This document shows, one piece after another, positions 35,725 through 45,812 of a stretch of 64,000 bases of DNA. The stretch is from assembly GCA_937929805.1 (NCBI GenBank), contig CALFUT010000031.1:1-64000 (forward strand), written 5' to 3'. Under the pieces are notes generated by a model. It did not search any database and was not told the DNA's origin. It saw only the letters and a program-made list of their open reading frames with translations. Numbering within the stretch: position 1 is the stretch's first letter; every line of letters starts with the position of its first letter. The stretch is from an uncultured Pirellulaceae bacterium (GTDB lineage Bacteria; Planctomycetota; Planctomycetia; Pirellulales; Pirellulaceae). The translations under genes and the position numbers were made by a program.

Positions 35725-36100
35725 GCTGCTTGGTTGAATTCTGAAGAGCGAGCCTCTGACCGCCGTCATTCGCTTCGCTCGGTGCGGCCTGCTTCGTATG
35801 GCCTGCTTGATACGTCTAAGTGGATCGCCACAGGCGGGCGTTGGCACTATTCGACATGTTTTCCACGATGCGATTGGGTGCGATTTACTTGTTGTGTGGA
35901 TTGGTGGCCGATGACGAATTGCTGGTCGGCCGCTGAAGGGCTTGTCTATTCGGCACAATGCGAAGCGGAGCGGCAACATCTTTTCGTGACGCGTTTGAAT
36001 CTGGCCGTTTCGACTTTCCAAAGCTGGCCGCACTGGTAACTTTGGTGTTTTCCTGACACCTGCTACCAACGCTTGCAGCCCAAATCTGAACAGAGGAATC
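35725..36100. other. gene-free stretch after the anti-sigma gene
   Basis: Open frames exist on both strands but show no family features. The first 70 bases carry mirrored GC-rich words around CATTCGCTTCGCTCGGTGCG. The final 30 bases hold a clear GAGG ribosome-binding motif for the next gene. Nothing else is recognised. Confidence 0.4.
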
Positions 36101-36928
36101 ATGCGCGAGACCACGACTGCCGAATTGAACCCAGAAACATTGCCCTCCGCCGAAACGACCGAGCACTCGGTGCCGTTTATCGGGCAATGGAACCAGTTGA
36201 TTTCGACGACGAACTGGGACAAGGGGCAGATCATCCAAGATTGGCGGCAGTCGCTCGAAAAATCCGATGCACCCGCTTCGCAGTATTCGGACGAGGCGTG
36301 GAGCCAGCTAGTTGGCGGGGTGACGCCTCAGCATGTTGGACGACTGCGACGAACTCACGAACGCTTTGGTCACGTTTGCAAAGAGTACGAAGGTTTATTC
36401 TGGAGTCATTTCTACGCGGCGATCGATTGGGACGACGCCGAGATGTGGCTCGAAGGAGCCGTGCAATCGAAGTGGTCGGTTTCGAAGATGCGGCAGCAGC
36501 GATGGGAAACGATGGGCAAGCTGCCGGGAGAAGAACCGAATGCGGCGGACATCGTCTCGGCCGAGGCAGGTGAGGAGACTCAGTCGTTGGCTCTTTCGGA
36601 TGGAACCGAAAAGCCTCGCAGCAACGATCGAGACTACATCGAGGGCCCGGTTCACGAGGGTCCGGACTTCGGTGACGAAGGGCAGGGCGGTTCCGGGGCG
36701 TCAACAGCGACTGCGGAGCTTGATGCGGCCGATGCTGCTGATCCGGTTGATCCGATCAAGCATTTCGAGGCATTCGACAGCTTGCCGGACGATGTGAGCG
36801 AAGCCGCCAGTGCGTTCAAGGTTGCCATTATCACTCATAAGGCAGCAGAATGGGAAGAGATTTCTCGTGAAGACATGGTCGGGATGCTGGACGCGTTAAA
36901 GGCGTTGGCGATGGCCCCGCTAAGCTGA
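36101..36928 (+). CDS. hypothetical protein with acidic linker
   Basis: 275 residues, soluble, no signal peptide. The N-terminal half (IGQWNQLISTTNWDKGQIIQ, WSQLVGGVTPQHVGRLRRTH, YEGLFWSHFYAAIDWDDAEM) is rich in Trp and well ordered; the Trp/His pattern suggests a small alpha-helical domain. The middle is an acidic Gly/Ala/Asp-rich linker, and the C-terminus is a short helical module (FKVAIITHKAAEWEEISRED). I do not recognise the family. ATG with GAGG upstream, and a strong terminator follows at 37036, so this is a single-gene unit. Confidence 0.75.
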   Translation: MRETTTAELNPETLPSAETTEHSVPFIGQWNQLISTTNWDKGQIIQDWRQSLEKSDAPASQYSDEAWSQLVGGVTPQHVGRLRRTHERFGHVCKEYEGLFWSHFYAAIDWDDAEMWLEGAVQSKWSVSKMRQQRWETMGKLPGEEPNAADIVSAEAGEETQSLALSDGTEKPRSNDRDYIEGPVHEGPDFGDEGQGGSGASTATAELDAADAADPVDPIKHFEAFDSLPDDVSEAASAFKVAIITHKAAEWEEISREDMVGMLDALKALAMAPLS

Positions 36929-37035
36929 TCTGGTCACGCGATTTTGGTCGATGGAGGGGCGATTGTCCCCGCAGCAGGACGATCCTTTTGCCTCCGTGGC
37001 ATCATTCCGTTTTGAAAACAGATTTTCTACAATAT

Positions 37036-37068
37036 GCGTCTCCCCGGTTTGGGGTGACGCATTTTTTT
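37036..37068 (+). terminator. intrinsic terminator
   Basis: Stem GCGTCTCCCC / GGGGTGACGC (one mismatch) with a 5-base loop, followed by A and seven T. It ends the transcript of the hypothetical gene upstream. Confidence 0.88.
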
Positions 37069-37083
37069 GTACGACAGTTGTTT

Positions 37084-37176
37084 TTGTAGCACAGTTGTTT
37101 TGTAGCACAGTTGTCCCAACTGTTTCTTTTCAGCTGGGACAGCTGATCGACACTAAGTTTTCAGCTGGGACAGCTG
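37084..37176. repeat. paired direct/inverted repeats upstream of a Gfo/Idh gene
   Basis: TTGTAGCACAGTTGT occurs twice (37084-37098, 37100-37114), and TTTCAGCTGGGACAGCTGA twice (37128-37146, 37158-37176). Each contains a small dyad, ACAGTTG/CAACTGT and CAGCTG/CAGCTG. Similar GTAGCACAG...CTGT words look like a dispersed element; placement just ahead of a start codon could affect expression. Confidence 0.7.
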
Positions 37177-37225
37177 AACTACCATCATTCGAACGTTTAT
37201 TCAGACTAATATCTTGGAGTTATTC

Positions 37226-38422
37226 ATGGCCACCAACCCACCGCTCAATCGCAAACTTCGAATGGCTCTAGTCGGTGGCGGCCGCGGATCGTTCATCGGC
37301 CGCGTACACGCAACGGCTGCCGTGCTGGACAATCGTGCGGCGCTGGTGGCGGGTGCTCTTTCGTCGGACCCGCAGCGAGCCAAAGAATCGGCGGCTGACT
37401 ACGACATTGCCGAAGACCGAGCGTATGGCTCGTATCAAGAATTGATCGAGAAGGAACTCGCGCTGCCGGAAGATCAGCGGATCGATTTTATTTCCGTCGC
37501 GACACCCAATCATACTCACTTTGAAATTGCCAAAGCGGCCGTTGATGCGGGCTTCAATGTGGTCTGTGACAAACCTTTGACGCTCGATTACGCACAGGCG
37601 GAGACACTCGCGGCAGCCGTTGAAAAATCGGGCGTTGTGTTTGCGGTGACTCATAACTACACCGGCTATCCGCTGATCCGACAGGCTCGTCAGATGATTC
37701 TTGATGGTGAACTGGGCGAGATCATGGCCGTCCGAACGGCCTACATTCAAGGCTGGTTGGTCACAAAACTGGAAGCCGAAGACCAAAAACAGGCGGCGTG
37801 GCGAACCGACCCCAAGAAAAGCGGTGCAGCCGGTTGTTTTGGCGATATTGCGACTCATGCTTACAATCTTGGTCGTTACGTGACGGGCCTGCTGCCAGAT
37901 CAGATCAGCTGCCATCTGAAAACGTTTGTTGAAGGACGAGCGCTTGATGATTACGGGCACGCGATTGTGAAGTACGAAAATGGAGCCCTAGGCACGGTGA
38001 CGGCTTCTCAGATTAGCCACGGTCGAGAAAACGATTTGACGCTGGAAGTGGACGGGACCAAGGGTTCGCTGTCATGGCGGCAGGAAAACCCGAACGAGCT
38101 ATGGGTGCGGACCAATGGGCAGCCTCATCGATTGTTCACTCGAGATCCAAACGCCTCGTTTATGAAACCGGGGGCGGCAGCGTCTTGCCGATTGCCATCC
38201 GGGCACCCTGAGGCATTCTTCGAAGCTTTTGCCAACGTTTACCGCAGTGCCTACGACGCGATGTGCCTGCGAGCGGCCGGCAACAATTTTGAGAAAGTTG
38301 ACACGATCTATCCGAACGTAAACGACGGCGTCGAAGGGATGTACTTTATCCAGCAAAGCGTGGCCAGCAGCAAGCAGGATGGTGCTTGGTTGCCGCTGAA
38401 TCATGATTTGGCAAGGGTTTGA
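37226..38422 (+). CDS. Gfo/Idh/MocA-family oxidoreductase
   Basis: NAD(P)-dependent oxidoreductase of the family that acts on sugars, inositols and sugar derivatives. N-terminal Rossmann fold: LRMALVGGGRGSFIGRVHAT, FISVATPNHTHFEIAKAAVD, FNVVCDKPLTLDYAQAE, with the catalytic-Lys motif CDKPL. C-terminal substrate domain: FGDIATHAYNLGRYVTGL (conserved His) and the LTLEVDGTKGSLSWRQENPN beta sheet. 398 residues. The ATG at 37226 has GGAG upstream. Planctomycetes have many paralogues; the substrate cannot be assigned. Confidence 0.9.
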   Translation: MATNPPLNRKLRMALVGGGRGSFIGRVHATAAVLDNRAALVAGALSSDPQRAKESAADYDIAEDRAYGSYQELIEKELALPEDQRIDFISVATPNHTHFEIAKAAVDAGFNVVCDKPLTLDYAQAETLAAAVEKSGVVFAVTHNYTGYPLIRQARQMILDGELGEIMAVRTAYIQGWLVTKLEAEDQKQAAWRTDPKKSGAAGCFGDIATHAYNLGRYVTGLLPDQISCHLKTFVEGRALDDYGHAIVKYENGALGTVTASQISHGRENDLTLEVDGTKGSLSWRQENPNELWVRTNGQPHRLFTRDPNASFMKPGAAASCRLPSGHPEAFFEAFANVYRSAYDAMCLRAAGNNFEKVDTIYPNVNDGVEGMYFIQQSVASSKQDGAWLPLNHDLARV

Positions 38423-38569
38423 TCCTCACGGCGCGGGTTGTTTTTCTTAAGGATCGATGCTGCGACTCGCTGTGATCGGCTCGACAATTCGGTACACTGG
38501 GCAACTGAAACTGAATCCAATTTGGATCTTGTCTTTCTGAAATAAAACCCACGGTGCAGGAACGAAGCT

Positions 38570-39640
38570 ATGACTGAATCGATGTCGTTGATTGGCCAAG
38601 CCGAAATTTCACCTATGCAGATTGCGATTCTGGTCGCGATTGGATTCGCGTTTCTGGCTTTGCTGGTGGTCGGCGGATTCTTCATGTCGTTTTTTCGCTG
38701 GTGGCTGCAGGCAGCGCTAACGCGAGCGAAAATTTCGCTTTGGGATCTAACCGGAATGTGGTTTCGGAAAGTGAAGCCCAGCATCATCGTGCCTAGCAAA
38801 ATCATGGCGGTGCAGGCGGGTTTGAATGATCCTGAATTGACGACCAAAAATCTGGAGGCTCATTACTTGGCCGGCGGCAATGTGCCGATGGTCGTGCGAG
38901 CCTTGATTGCGGCGAACAAAGCGAAAACGATTCAGCTGAGTTTTCGCGAAGCTGCTGCGATCGATCTGGCGGGTCGAAACGTGCTCGAAGCGGTTCAGAC
39001 TAGCGTTTATCCGTTGGTGATCGATTGCCCGGCACGAGGCTCCGCGCGGAAGTCACTTGATGCGGTGGCCAAAAATGGAATTCAATTGAAGGTTCGGGCC
39101 CGAGTCACCGTTCGCTCTAACCTTCAGCAGTTGATTGGTGGTGCGACCGAGGAAACGATTATCGCTCGTGTGGGCGAAGGCATCGTCAGTGCGATCGGTT
39201 CGGCCGATACTCACAATGTCGTGCTGGAGAACCCCGACATGATCTCGAAGGCCGTGCTCGCCCGGCGTTTGGATTCTCAAACGGCGTTCGAAATCGTTTC
39301 GATCGACATCGCGGACATCGACGTGGGCGACAACATCGGAGCGAGACTGCGAGCCGACCAAGCGGAAGCAGATACTCGAGTCGCGAAGGCTCGAGCCGAA
39401 GGTCGCCGCGCGATGGCGGTGGCTCAAGAGCAAGAAAACACGGCGACGATCGAATCCAGCCGCGCGAAATTGGTGGAGGCTCAATCGCAAGTCCCCAAGG
39501 CGATGGCCGACAGTTTCCGAGGCGGTCAGTTGGGGATTCTGGACTATTACAAATTACGAAATGTCCAGGCCGACACGGACATGCGGAAGTCCATTTCCCA
39601 AGCGGGATCATCGACTCCAGCGAACGACGCGTCGATTTAG
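38570..39640 (+). CDS. floA: flotillin-like protein FloA
   Basis: Membrane scaffold protein of the bacterial flotillin group, thought to organise ordered membrane microdomains. An N-terminal hydrophobic hairpin ([20 protein letters not shown]) is followed by FloA-type sequence: [57 protein letters not shown], and an Ala/Glu-rich coiled coil ([20 protein letters not shown]) with [13 protein letters not shown] at the end. 356 residues, slightly longer than usual (about 330). The small basic-tail protein downstream lies 124 bases away. Confidence 0.93.
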   Translation: MTESMSLIGQAEISPMQIAILVAIGFAFLALLVVGGFFMSFFRWWLQAALTRAKISLWDLTGMWFRKVKPSIIVPSKIMAVQAGLNDPELTTKNLEAHYLAGGNVPMVVRALIAANKAKTIQLSFREAAAIDLAGRNVLEAVQTSVYPLVIDCPARGSARKSLDAVAKNGIQLKVRARVTVRSNLQQLIGGATEETIIARVGEGIVSAIGSADTHNVVLENPDMISKAVLARRLDSQTAFEIVSIDIADIDVGDNIGARLRADQAEADTRVAKARAEGRRAMAVAQEQENTATIESSRAKLVEAQSQVPKAMADSFRGGQLGILDYYKLRNVQADTDMRKSISQAGSSTPANDASI

Positions 39641-39764
39641 CCCACAACTCTACAGCACACAATTTTCAGAACGCAGTAGTGGATTTGAGTTGCGGAAAGC
39701 GTGACGCGATTGTGTAAACAATTCTGACACTTTGTAATCCCCAAGAACTCATTCGGCGATCAAC

Positions 39765-40304
39765 ATGGCTCGAGATATTGAAGAGTTTCTTCGCAAGGCG
39801 GCCGAGCGTCGTCGGCAGCAGCAAGCCGAGAAGCAGGGCGGTGCGGCCGGAAAAAAGCCAGCCAGCCCGCAGCCCACGCGGCAGCCGCCAAGACAACCAC
39901 CGCGTCGAGAGCCTCAGGCGAACATTGTTGAAGCCGTCGAAGCGGTTGATGACGAAATCATTGAGGCTCAACCGGTCCAGCGAAGTAGTAGCCGTCGGCG
40001 ATCGGTACAGTCCGGCGTTGAGTCACATATCGATACCAGCAAGATTGCTAGTCATGCGGACCAGATTGGTAGTCTGAAGGTTCAGAAGTCTGGCGATGTG
40101 GACAAGGTCAAGCAAAAGTTTGACCGGGGGGCGAGAAAGTTCGAAACCAGACATACCACACGCGATAACACGGACGATGAAATTGTCGGGCAGGACGTGT
40201 CAGCGGTGGCGACGGATTTGATCCAAATGTTGCGAGACCCCAAGAGTATTCGGCAGGCGATTCTAGTATCGGAAATACTTCGACGCCCCGATTTTGATGA
40301 CTAA
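39765..40304 (+). CDS. conserved-looking small hydrophilic protein downstream of floA
   Basis: 179 residues without membrane segments. The N-terminus MARDIEEFLRKAAERRRQQQ is amphipathic and basic, then comes a Pro/Arg/Gln-rich linker (QPPRQPPRREPQ). The C-terminus is an ordered module ending LIQMLRDPKSIRQAILVSEI LRRPDFDD-like (about 35 residues). The helical end with Lys/Arg could bind a membrane or nucleic acid. I do not recognise a family. Its position after floA suggests a functional partnership, but no operon evidence beyond orientation exists. Confidence 0.7.
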   Translation: MARDIEEFLRKAAERRRQQQAEKQGGAAGKKPASPQPTRQPPRQPPRREPQANIVEAVEAVDDEIIEAQPVQRSSSRRRSVQSGVESHIDTSKIASHADQIGSLKVQKSGDVDKVKQKFDRGARKFETRHTTRDNTDDEIVGQDVSAVATDLIQMLRDPKSIRQAILVSEILRRPDFDD

Positions 40305-40808
40305 AGCTGGGAGGGTAAGGCTCCGTCCGCACCCCTTTCAATGCTTCGCCCGCACCCCTTTCAATGCTTCGCCCGCACCCCGTTGCAAACCCCGCTGCGA
40401 TGCTCCGCCCGTACACCGCCTCAGAGATCCAGCCGAGCTGCCGGGATGAGAAGTCTTGTTCCGCCGTACGGCTCGGACGGAGCCTCGCCCTCCCGGATTG
40501 GCGCAGAAGTTGGCTCGGACGGAGCCTTGCTCTCCCGGATTTGCGCAGAAGTTGGGTCGGGCGGAGCCGTCAATATTTCTGGAGACGCCTTCTCGCTGGT
40601 CGCCAATCTTGGGTTTAGCAACGCTCCGTAGGTCGTTTCATAGATCTCGCGGGCCGCATCTAACAGAGTCGCGGCCATCGCGAGCGTAGTCAGTAGTTTC
40701 TGAGTTCACACCGCGTCACGTTGGCTATTCAGCTTGTAAGCAGAACCGAATGAGGGCTCGTCGTGGCGTACTATCAGCAGAGACTAACGCGACAGCCGGT
40801 CTAAAAGG
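40305..40808. repeat. GC-rich repeat block with two 42-bp units
   Basis: No gene is supported. The left part has GGAGGGTAAGGCTCCGTCCG and three copies of GCACCCC(T/G)TT followed by CAATGCTTCGCCC-like words. From 40489 come two 42-base units (40489, 40531) matching the array at 7101-7318, then a degenerate third. Simple stop-free reading on both strands is a by-product of the repeat. Confidence 0.8.
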
Positions 40809-42068
40809 CTACACGGCTTCAGCTTGAAGTTTCTCAATCCATGGATCCATGTCCTCAAAAATTGCGCCGACTTTGCCGTCGAAGACGCGACCTACCAACA
40901 GGTCGGTTAGCTCGCCCGCGTGTTGAGGATGTTCTTTCATGAACCCAGCGAAGCTGAAGTCTTTGTTGTAAAACGCTCGCACGAGTTTCCGGATCAAAGC
41001 AACGCCGGACTCGTAGTCCTTCGACCAACGCCCCAACTGTTTGGCGGACACGTCATTCTTCCCCAGACCCTCGGCAACGGCTTCTCCTGCTTTCATGCCC
41101 GACCATAGAGCAAGATAAACGCCAGAAGAATAAATCGGGTCGATGAAACCTCCCGCGTCACCAACCAACACCCAGCCGTCTCCCGCCTGCTGCGTCGTGC
41201 GATACGAGAACTCTTTGGCGACATTGAAACGGCCTTTGTGACCTTCCAACGAACTTTGAGTTGCATCACGCAACCGTCGCTTAATTCCGGGGCAGTTGTT
41301 GACCTCGGTCTCAAAGGTTTGCTGAGGACTCCCGCCTCGTTTGAGTAGAAAATCGTTGTCGCCGACGACGCCCACGCTAACCGTTCCGTCGCCCAACGGA
41401 ATGTACCAGAACCACGCGTCTTTGCTTTCGGTGTGCAGAATGCAAGTGACTTCCGGGTTCTTGCCGCCGGCTCGTTCTGCGTTATCAAAGTAACCCCAGA
41501 TCGCCGACTTCTTCAAATCTTCGTAGTACTCTTTAAGCTGCAGCCGATTGGCAATCAACGAAGATTGTCCCGACGCATCGATCACGACTTTGGAAACAAT
41601 CTCTTGCTCTTTCCCATCAGACGTTTGCATAACGACTTTGTGCTGGCCTTTCTTCTTGATTTCGATATCCAGCACTCGCGTCTGGTCGATGCAAGTTGCA
41701 CCTCGGTTGTAAGCCGTATCAAAAAGTAGCTTGTCCAGTTTGTCTCGCTGCACATGCCACGATTCGTTGCTCGGTCCGTCGTCGTGATCCGCAAAGATGA
41801 ACGGCATCGATTCTTTGCCACTACTGCTAACGAACTGGACACCATTCTTCCGAGTGAACCCAAGCTGTTCGATTTCGTGCGACACGCCCAGTCGCTCGAA
41901 AATCCAGTGTGACTCAGGCATCAACGATTCGCCCACATGAAAACGAGGCAACTTGTCTCGTTCGATCAACAACGTCGAGTGCCCTTGCTCAGCGACCAAT
42001 GCCGCCGCGGCACATCCTCCGGGGCCAGCCCCCAACACCACGCAGTCAAAACTTCGGTTGGCAATCAT
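40809..42068 (-). CDS. FAD-dependent oxidoreductase, halogenase-like
   Basis: N-terminal dinucleotide motif VLGAGPGGCAAAALVAEQGH, ERDKLPRFHVGESLMP, a central RKNGVQFVSSSGK and DAWFWYIPLGDGTVSVGVVG, and the second FAD motif VLVGDAGGFIDPIYSSGVYL. The WFWYIP segment matches the GWxWxIP pattern of flavin-dependent halogenases, and GESLMP matches their N-terminal box, though geranylgeranyl-reductase-like proteins share parts. 419 residues. No biosynthetic cluster is adjacent. ATG at 42068; a TTG two codons upstream is possible. Divergent from the M28 peptidase gene. Confidence 0.85.
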   Translation of the reverse strand: MIANRSFDCVVLGAGPGGCAAAALVAEQGHSTLLIERDKLPRFHVGESLMPESHWIFERLGVSHEIEQLGFTRKNGVQFVSSSGKESMPFIFADHDDGPSNESWHVQRDKLDKLLFDTAYNRGATCIDQTRVLDIEIKKKGQHKVVMQTSDGKEQEIVSKVVIDASGQSSLIANRLQLKEYYEDLKKSAIWGYFDNAERAGGKNPEVTCILHTESKDAWFWYIPLGDGTVSVGVVGDNDFLLKRGGSPQQTFETEVNNCPGIKRRLRDATQSSLEGHKGRFNVAKEFSYRTTQQAGDGWVLVGDAGGFIDPIYSSGVYLALWSGMKAGEAVAEGLGKNDVSAKQLGRWSKDYESGVALIRKLVRAFYNKDFSFAGFMKEHPQHAGELTDLLVGRVFDGKVGAIFEDMDPWIEKLQAEAV

Positions 42069-42339
42069 GGTCAATCTTTCAGAGTCGTGGAATTTCGATG
42101 GCTTGTGGCTCGTGAATCAGACACGGTCTATTGCCGGGCTGAGGCGATTGATAGTCTATTCGTCAGTCTACACGGCTGACAGCAACCATTGATCATTACG
42201 TGCGACAAAGTGCCGCAAATCGAGCCCGTTTTGTTGATGATTCGAATTGAAACGGCGGAGATCACGGTATCTACTCTCTACCAGCGGTTAACCGTGGGTT
42301 TTGAACCATTTTAACGTATTCCATTTTCGCCCGAACGCC

Positions 42340-45300
42340 ATGAACGAATTCAACCAGCAATCCAAAACCGCCGACAGTGTTTCGACACGACGCAGATGTC
42401 GGCAAGCCGGATCGATCATGCCACCGATCGCCTTCGCCCTGCTTGGTTGGCTGTCCGTTTCCAGCTCCAGTTTCGCCCAAACGAATCCTGCCGCTGCCAA
42501 AACTGAGCAAGAAATTGCCAGCAAGAAATCAATCGAATCCCGGCTGCTGTCAAACGTTCGGCAACTGACGTTTGAAGGGCGCCGCAGCGGCGAGGGATAC
42601 TACAGCGCCGACGGTAGCGTGATGGTTTTTCAAAGTGAACGCCAAGCCGACAACCCGTTCTACCAAATTTACACGCTCGACTTCGAAACCGGCGACATCG
42701 AAAGAGTTTCTCCCGGGCATGGCAAAACGACCTGCGCGTGGATACACCCGGGTGGCAATCGAGTCCTGTTCGCGTCGACTCACAACGACCCGGAAGCCCG
42801 CGCCAAACAGAAAGCCGAACTTGAGTTCCGCGAATCCGGACAAACGCGGCGTTACTCGTGGGACTACGACCCCACCTATGAGCTTTACTCGTTCGACCGC
42901 ACCACCAACGAGTATCAACAACTTACCGACGCCAAGGGTTACGACGCCGAAGGATCTTATTCGCCCGATGGCAAACTCATTGCCTTCGCCTCCAACCGAA
43001 ACGGCTTCGGATCCGACGCCTCGGACGAAGCGGCCGAAGAATTCGCACGCGATCCCTCCATTGCGATGGAGATCTATATCGCCCATGCAGACGGCTCAAA
43101 CGTAAAGCAACTGACCGATGTTCGCGGCTACGATGGCGGCCCATTCTTCAGCCCAAACGGCGAACGAATTTGCTGGCGAAGGTTTGCTCCTAACGGACTA
43201 ACCGCCGAAATCATGACCATGAACATCGACGGCAGCGAACAACAACAAATCACACGAATGAACGCGATGAGTTGGGCTCCGTTCTATCACCCATCGGGCG
43301 AGTACTTAATCTTCACCACGAACAAGCACGGCTTTGGAAACTTTGAACTCTACCTTGTCGCGGCCGATGGCAAGTCGCCGCCTGTCCGAGTCACCGACAC
43401 GGATGGTTTCGACGGTCTAGCCAGCTTTTCGCCCGATGGCAAAACACTGACTTGGACGTCGACACGAAACGCTCGCAAGCAATCGCAGATTTATCTTGGC
43501 AAGTGGGATCACGAAACTGCAATGAAAATGTTGTCCGCCGGCACGAAAGAGGAAGCGGATGTCTCGACCGCCACACGACAAGGAGTCGAAGCCGCAAATG
43601 CTGCCGCCAGCGGTTTCGACCAGCGAGATCTGATTCGCCACGTCGATTACCTATGCCGCAAGGAACTGGGCGGGCGAATGACGGGCAGTATTGGCGAGCG
43701 GAAGGCGACTGCCTACGTGGCCGCCTATTTGGATCATTTGGGACTTTTGCCCGCAGGAGACAACGGTGGTTGGTATCAAAAATTTGACTTTCCCGATGGA
43801 GCCCGACTTGGTTCCGAAAACGGGCTGACGCTGAGCCGCGATGCAACGACCAAGGATTCAACGAAGAATCTAGAAATCGACACCGACTGGCGACCGCTCA
43901 CGTTTTCCGCCAACACCACGCTTCCTCAACGAGCCATCGTGTTCGCGGGCTACGGAATCGTTGCGCCTGAAACGGAAGACCAAGCCGCCTACGATTCTTA
44001 TGCCGACCTTGATGTCAAAGGCAAATGGGCGATGGTGTTTCGGTTCGTTCCCGAAGACGTGACGCCCGAGCGACGTCAACACTTGCAGTTCCACGCCGGA
44101 CTGCGCAAGAAAGCGTTTCAAGCGCGACAACGTGGGGCCGCCGGCCTGATCGTCGTTAGCGGCCCGAACTCACAGGTGCGAAAGCAATTGGTTCCGCTGC
44201 AGAACGATTTCTCCCCAAGCGGTTCGAGCCTTGCGGCCGTCAGTGTCAGCGACGAAGTGGCTCAGAGGATTCTTGATGGCAACGATCACGATCTGAAAGC
44301 GTTACAAACTTCACTTGATGCAGGAGAACCTCACCCCGGTTTTGTGTTCAAAAATGTTCAGCTGGCAACGGCGATTGACGTGATTCAAAAAACTGGCGCG
44401 GGCCGAAACGTGTTGGGGCGTTTGCAGGCTGGAGAGAAACCGTCCCGCGACGCGATCATCGTTGGGGCTCACATTGACCACCTTGGGGCGGGCAAGGCTG
44501 GAAGTAGCCTAGCCAAAGAAGCAGAGCAGGGCAGTGTGCATGTTGGAGCCGACGATAATGCATCGGGAGTTGCCGCCATGTTGGAGATCGCCGAATACTT
44601 GGCCGACGCGAAAAAATCCGGCAAGCTAAACATGAAACGCGACATCATTTTTGCCGCGTGGTCTGGCGAGGAGCTTGGTTTGCACGGTTCGAAGGCGTAC
44701 GCGAACTCGATTCAGGGAGTCGCTCCGACCGCCAAAGCGAAAAAGAAGTACGACATTCACGACTTCGAACTAGCGATCGACGCGAAAAACAACTTGTGGC
44801 TCAATGGAGAAAAGACGACCCTGGATGAACTGAAGGGCTCGCTGAGCTTCATTGGCAAAGTTGATCCAAACTTTTTGATCAAAGTTCAGATTGACCCCAA
44901 AGCGTACTCTGACTCGCTGCCTGGTTTAGTCGACGCCATCCATAAAAATGGCATTTTGAGATCGCCAACAATCAGGTCCGAGAAAGTCGAACTTGAGAAC
45001 AGAACGACCGACAGCAAGAAACTCCGCATCGTCGCGGCGTTGAACATGGACATGGTCGGCCGCTTCAAAGAAAAACTGGTGCTGCAAGGAATCGGCAGCA
45101 GCGACTATTGGGCTCGCGCGATCGAACAACGCAATGCCGTGGTTGGGCTGCCGCTAACACTTAGCGACGACACGGATTTACCAACCGACGCCAGTTCTTT
45201 TTACCGAGCTGGCGTCCCGATCCTGTCGGCCTTCACGGGATCGCACACCGACTATCACACGCCGCGTGACACGCCGGAAAAACTCAACTATCCGGCCGCC

Positions 45301-45678
45301 CAAAAAATTGCTCGCTTGATGGGCTTGATCACACGGCAGCTGGTGACCGACGACCAAACGCCCAAGTTTGTCAAACGAGAATCGAAACCAAAGCAGGCAT
45401 CGCGTGGCGGCAACCGAGCGTACCTAGGCACCGTCCCGTCCTACGGCGACGACGTGGTGGGCGTGAAACTGGAGGACACCACCTCCGGTGCGCCTGCCGC
45501 ATTGGCGGGAGTCCAAGGCGGCGACATCATCATCGGTCTGGCCGGACAAAAGATCGAAAACATTTACGACTACACGGCGATCATTGACGGCCTGAAGATC
45601 AATCAAGAAACAACCATTCGTGTGAAACGTGGCGACGAAGAGCTCGAATTGAAAATTACGCCACAATCTCGACAGTAG
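42340..45678 (+). CDS. exported propeller-M28 metallopeptidase-PDZ protein
   Basis: About 1112 residues. Signal peptide near residues 27-47 (IAFALLGWLSVSSSSFAQ). Residues about 60-410 hold TolB/PD40-type beta-propeller repeats (GSVMVFQSERQADNPFYQIY, DGKLIAFASNRNGFGSD, GKTLTWTSTRNARK). An M28 zinc aminopeptidase-like domain follows with ligands in IIVGAHIDHLG, HVGADDNASGVAAML, AWSGEELGLHGSKAY, ALNMDMVGRF and GSHTDYHTPRDTPEKL. Between EELGL and NMDMVG is an insertion of about 110 residues. The last 95 residues form a PDZ domain (DTTSGAPAALAGVQGGDIII). Probably periplasmic protein degradation; substrate unknown. ATG at 42340 chosen; a later Met is also possible. Confidence 0.9.
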   Translation: MNEFNQQSKTADSVSTRRRCRQAGSIMPPIAFALLGWLSVSSSSFAQTNPAAAKTEQEIASKKSIESRLLSNVRQLTFEGRRSGEGYYSADGSVMVFQSERQADNPFYQIYTLDFETGDIERVSPGHGKTTCAWIHPGGNRVLFASTHNDPEARAKQKAELEFRESGQTRRYSWDYDPTYELYSFDRTTNEYQQLTDAKGYDAEGSYSPDGKLIAFASNRNGFGSDASDEAAEEFARDPSIAMEIYIAHADGSNVKQLTDVRGYDGGPFFSPNGERICWRRFAPNGLTAEIMTMNIDGSEQQQITRMNAMSWAPFYHPSGEYLIFTTNKHGFGNFELYLVAADGKSPPVRVTDTDGFDGLASFSPDGKTLTWTSTRNARKQSQIYLGKWDHETAMKMLSAGTKEEADVSTATRQGVEAANAAASGFDQRDLIRHVDYLCRKELGGRMTGSIGERKATAYVAAYLDHLGLLPAGDNGGWYQKFDFPDGARLGSENGLTLSRDATTKDSTKNLEIDTDWRPLTFSANTTLPQRAIVFAGYGIVAPETEDQAAYDSYADLDVKGKWAMVFRFVPEDVTPERRQHLQFHAGLRKKAFQARQRGAAGLIVVSGPNSQVRKQLVPLQNDFSPSGSSLAAVSVSDEVAQRILDGNDHDLKALQTSLDAGEPHPGFVFKNVQLATAIDVIQKTGAGRNVLGRLQAGEKPSRDAIIVGAHIDHLGAGKAGSSLAKEAEQGSVHVGADDNASGVAAMLEIAEYLADAKKSGKLNMKRDIIFAAWSGEELGLHGSKAYANSIQGVAPTAKAKKKYDIHDFELAIDAKNNLWLNGEKTTLDELKGSLSFIGKVDPNFLIKVQIDPKAYSDSLPGLVDAIHKNGILRSPTIRSEKVELENRTTDSKKLRIVAALNMDMVGRFKEKLVLQGIGSSDYWARAIEQRNAVVGLPLTLSDDTDLPTDASSFYRAGVPILSAFTGSHTDYHTPRDTPEKLNYPAAQKIARLMGLITRQLVTDDQTPKFVKRESKPKQASRGGNRAYLGTVPSYGDDVVGVKLEDTTSGAPAALAGVQGGDIIIGLAGQKIENIYDYTAIIDGLKINQETTIRVKRGDEELELKITPQSRQ

Positions 45679-45812
45679 CTATCGACCGGAACGCCTGTCG
45701 AAAAAAATCACCGCCTCGCAGGGATATCGTATAGATCAAAAACGCCGCTAAAAAATAGCGGGCACAAAAAAGACGATATTTCAGCACACGTGACTCTCGC
45801 TTCAACACACCT

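Noticed and set aside
35680-36234. Long minus-strand frame between the anti-sigma gene and the next gene
   Set aside because: Overlaps real genes on both ends and shows no recognised motif.
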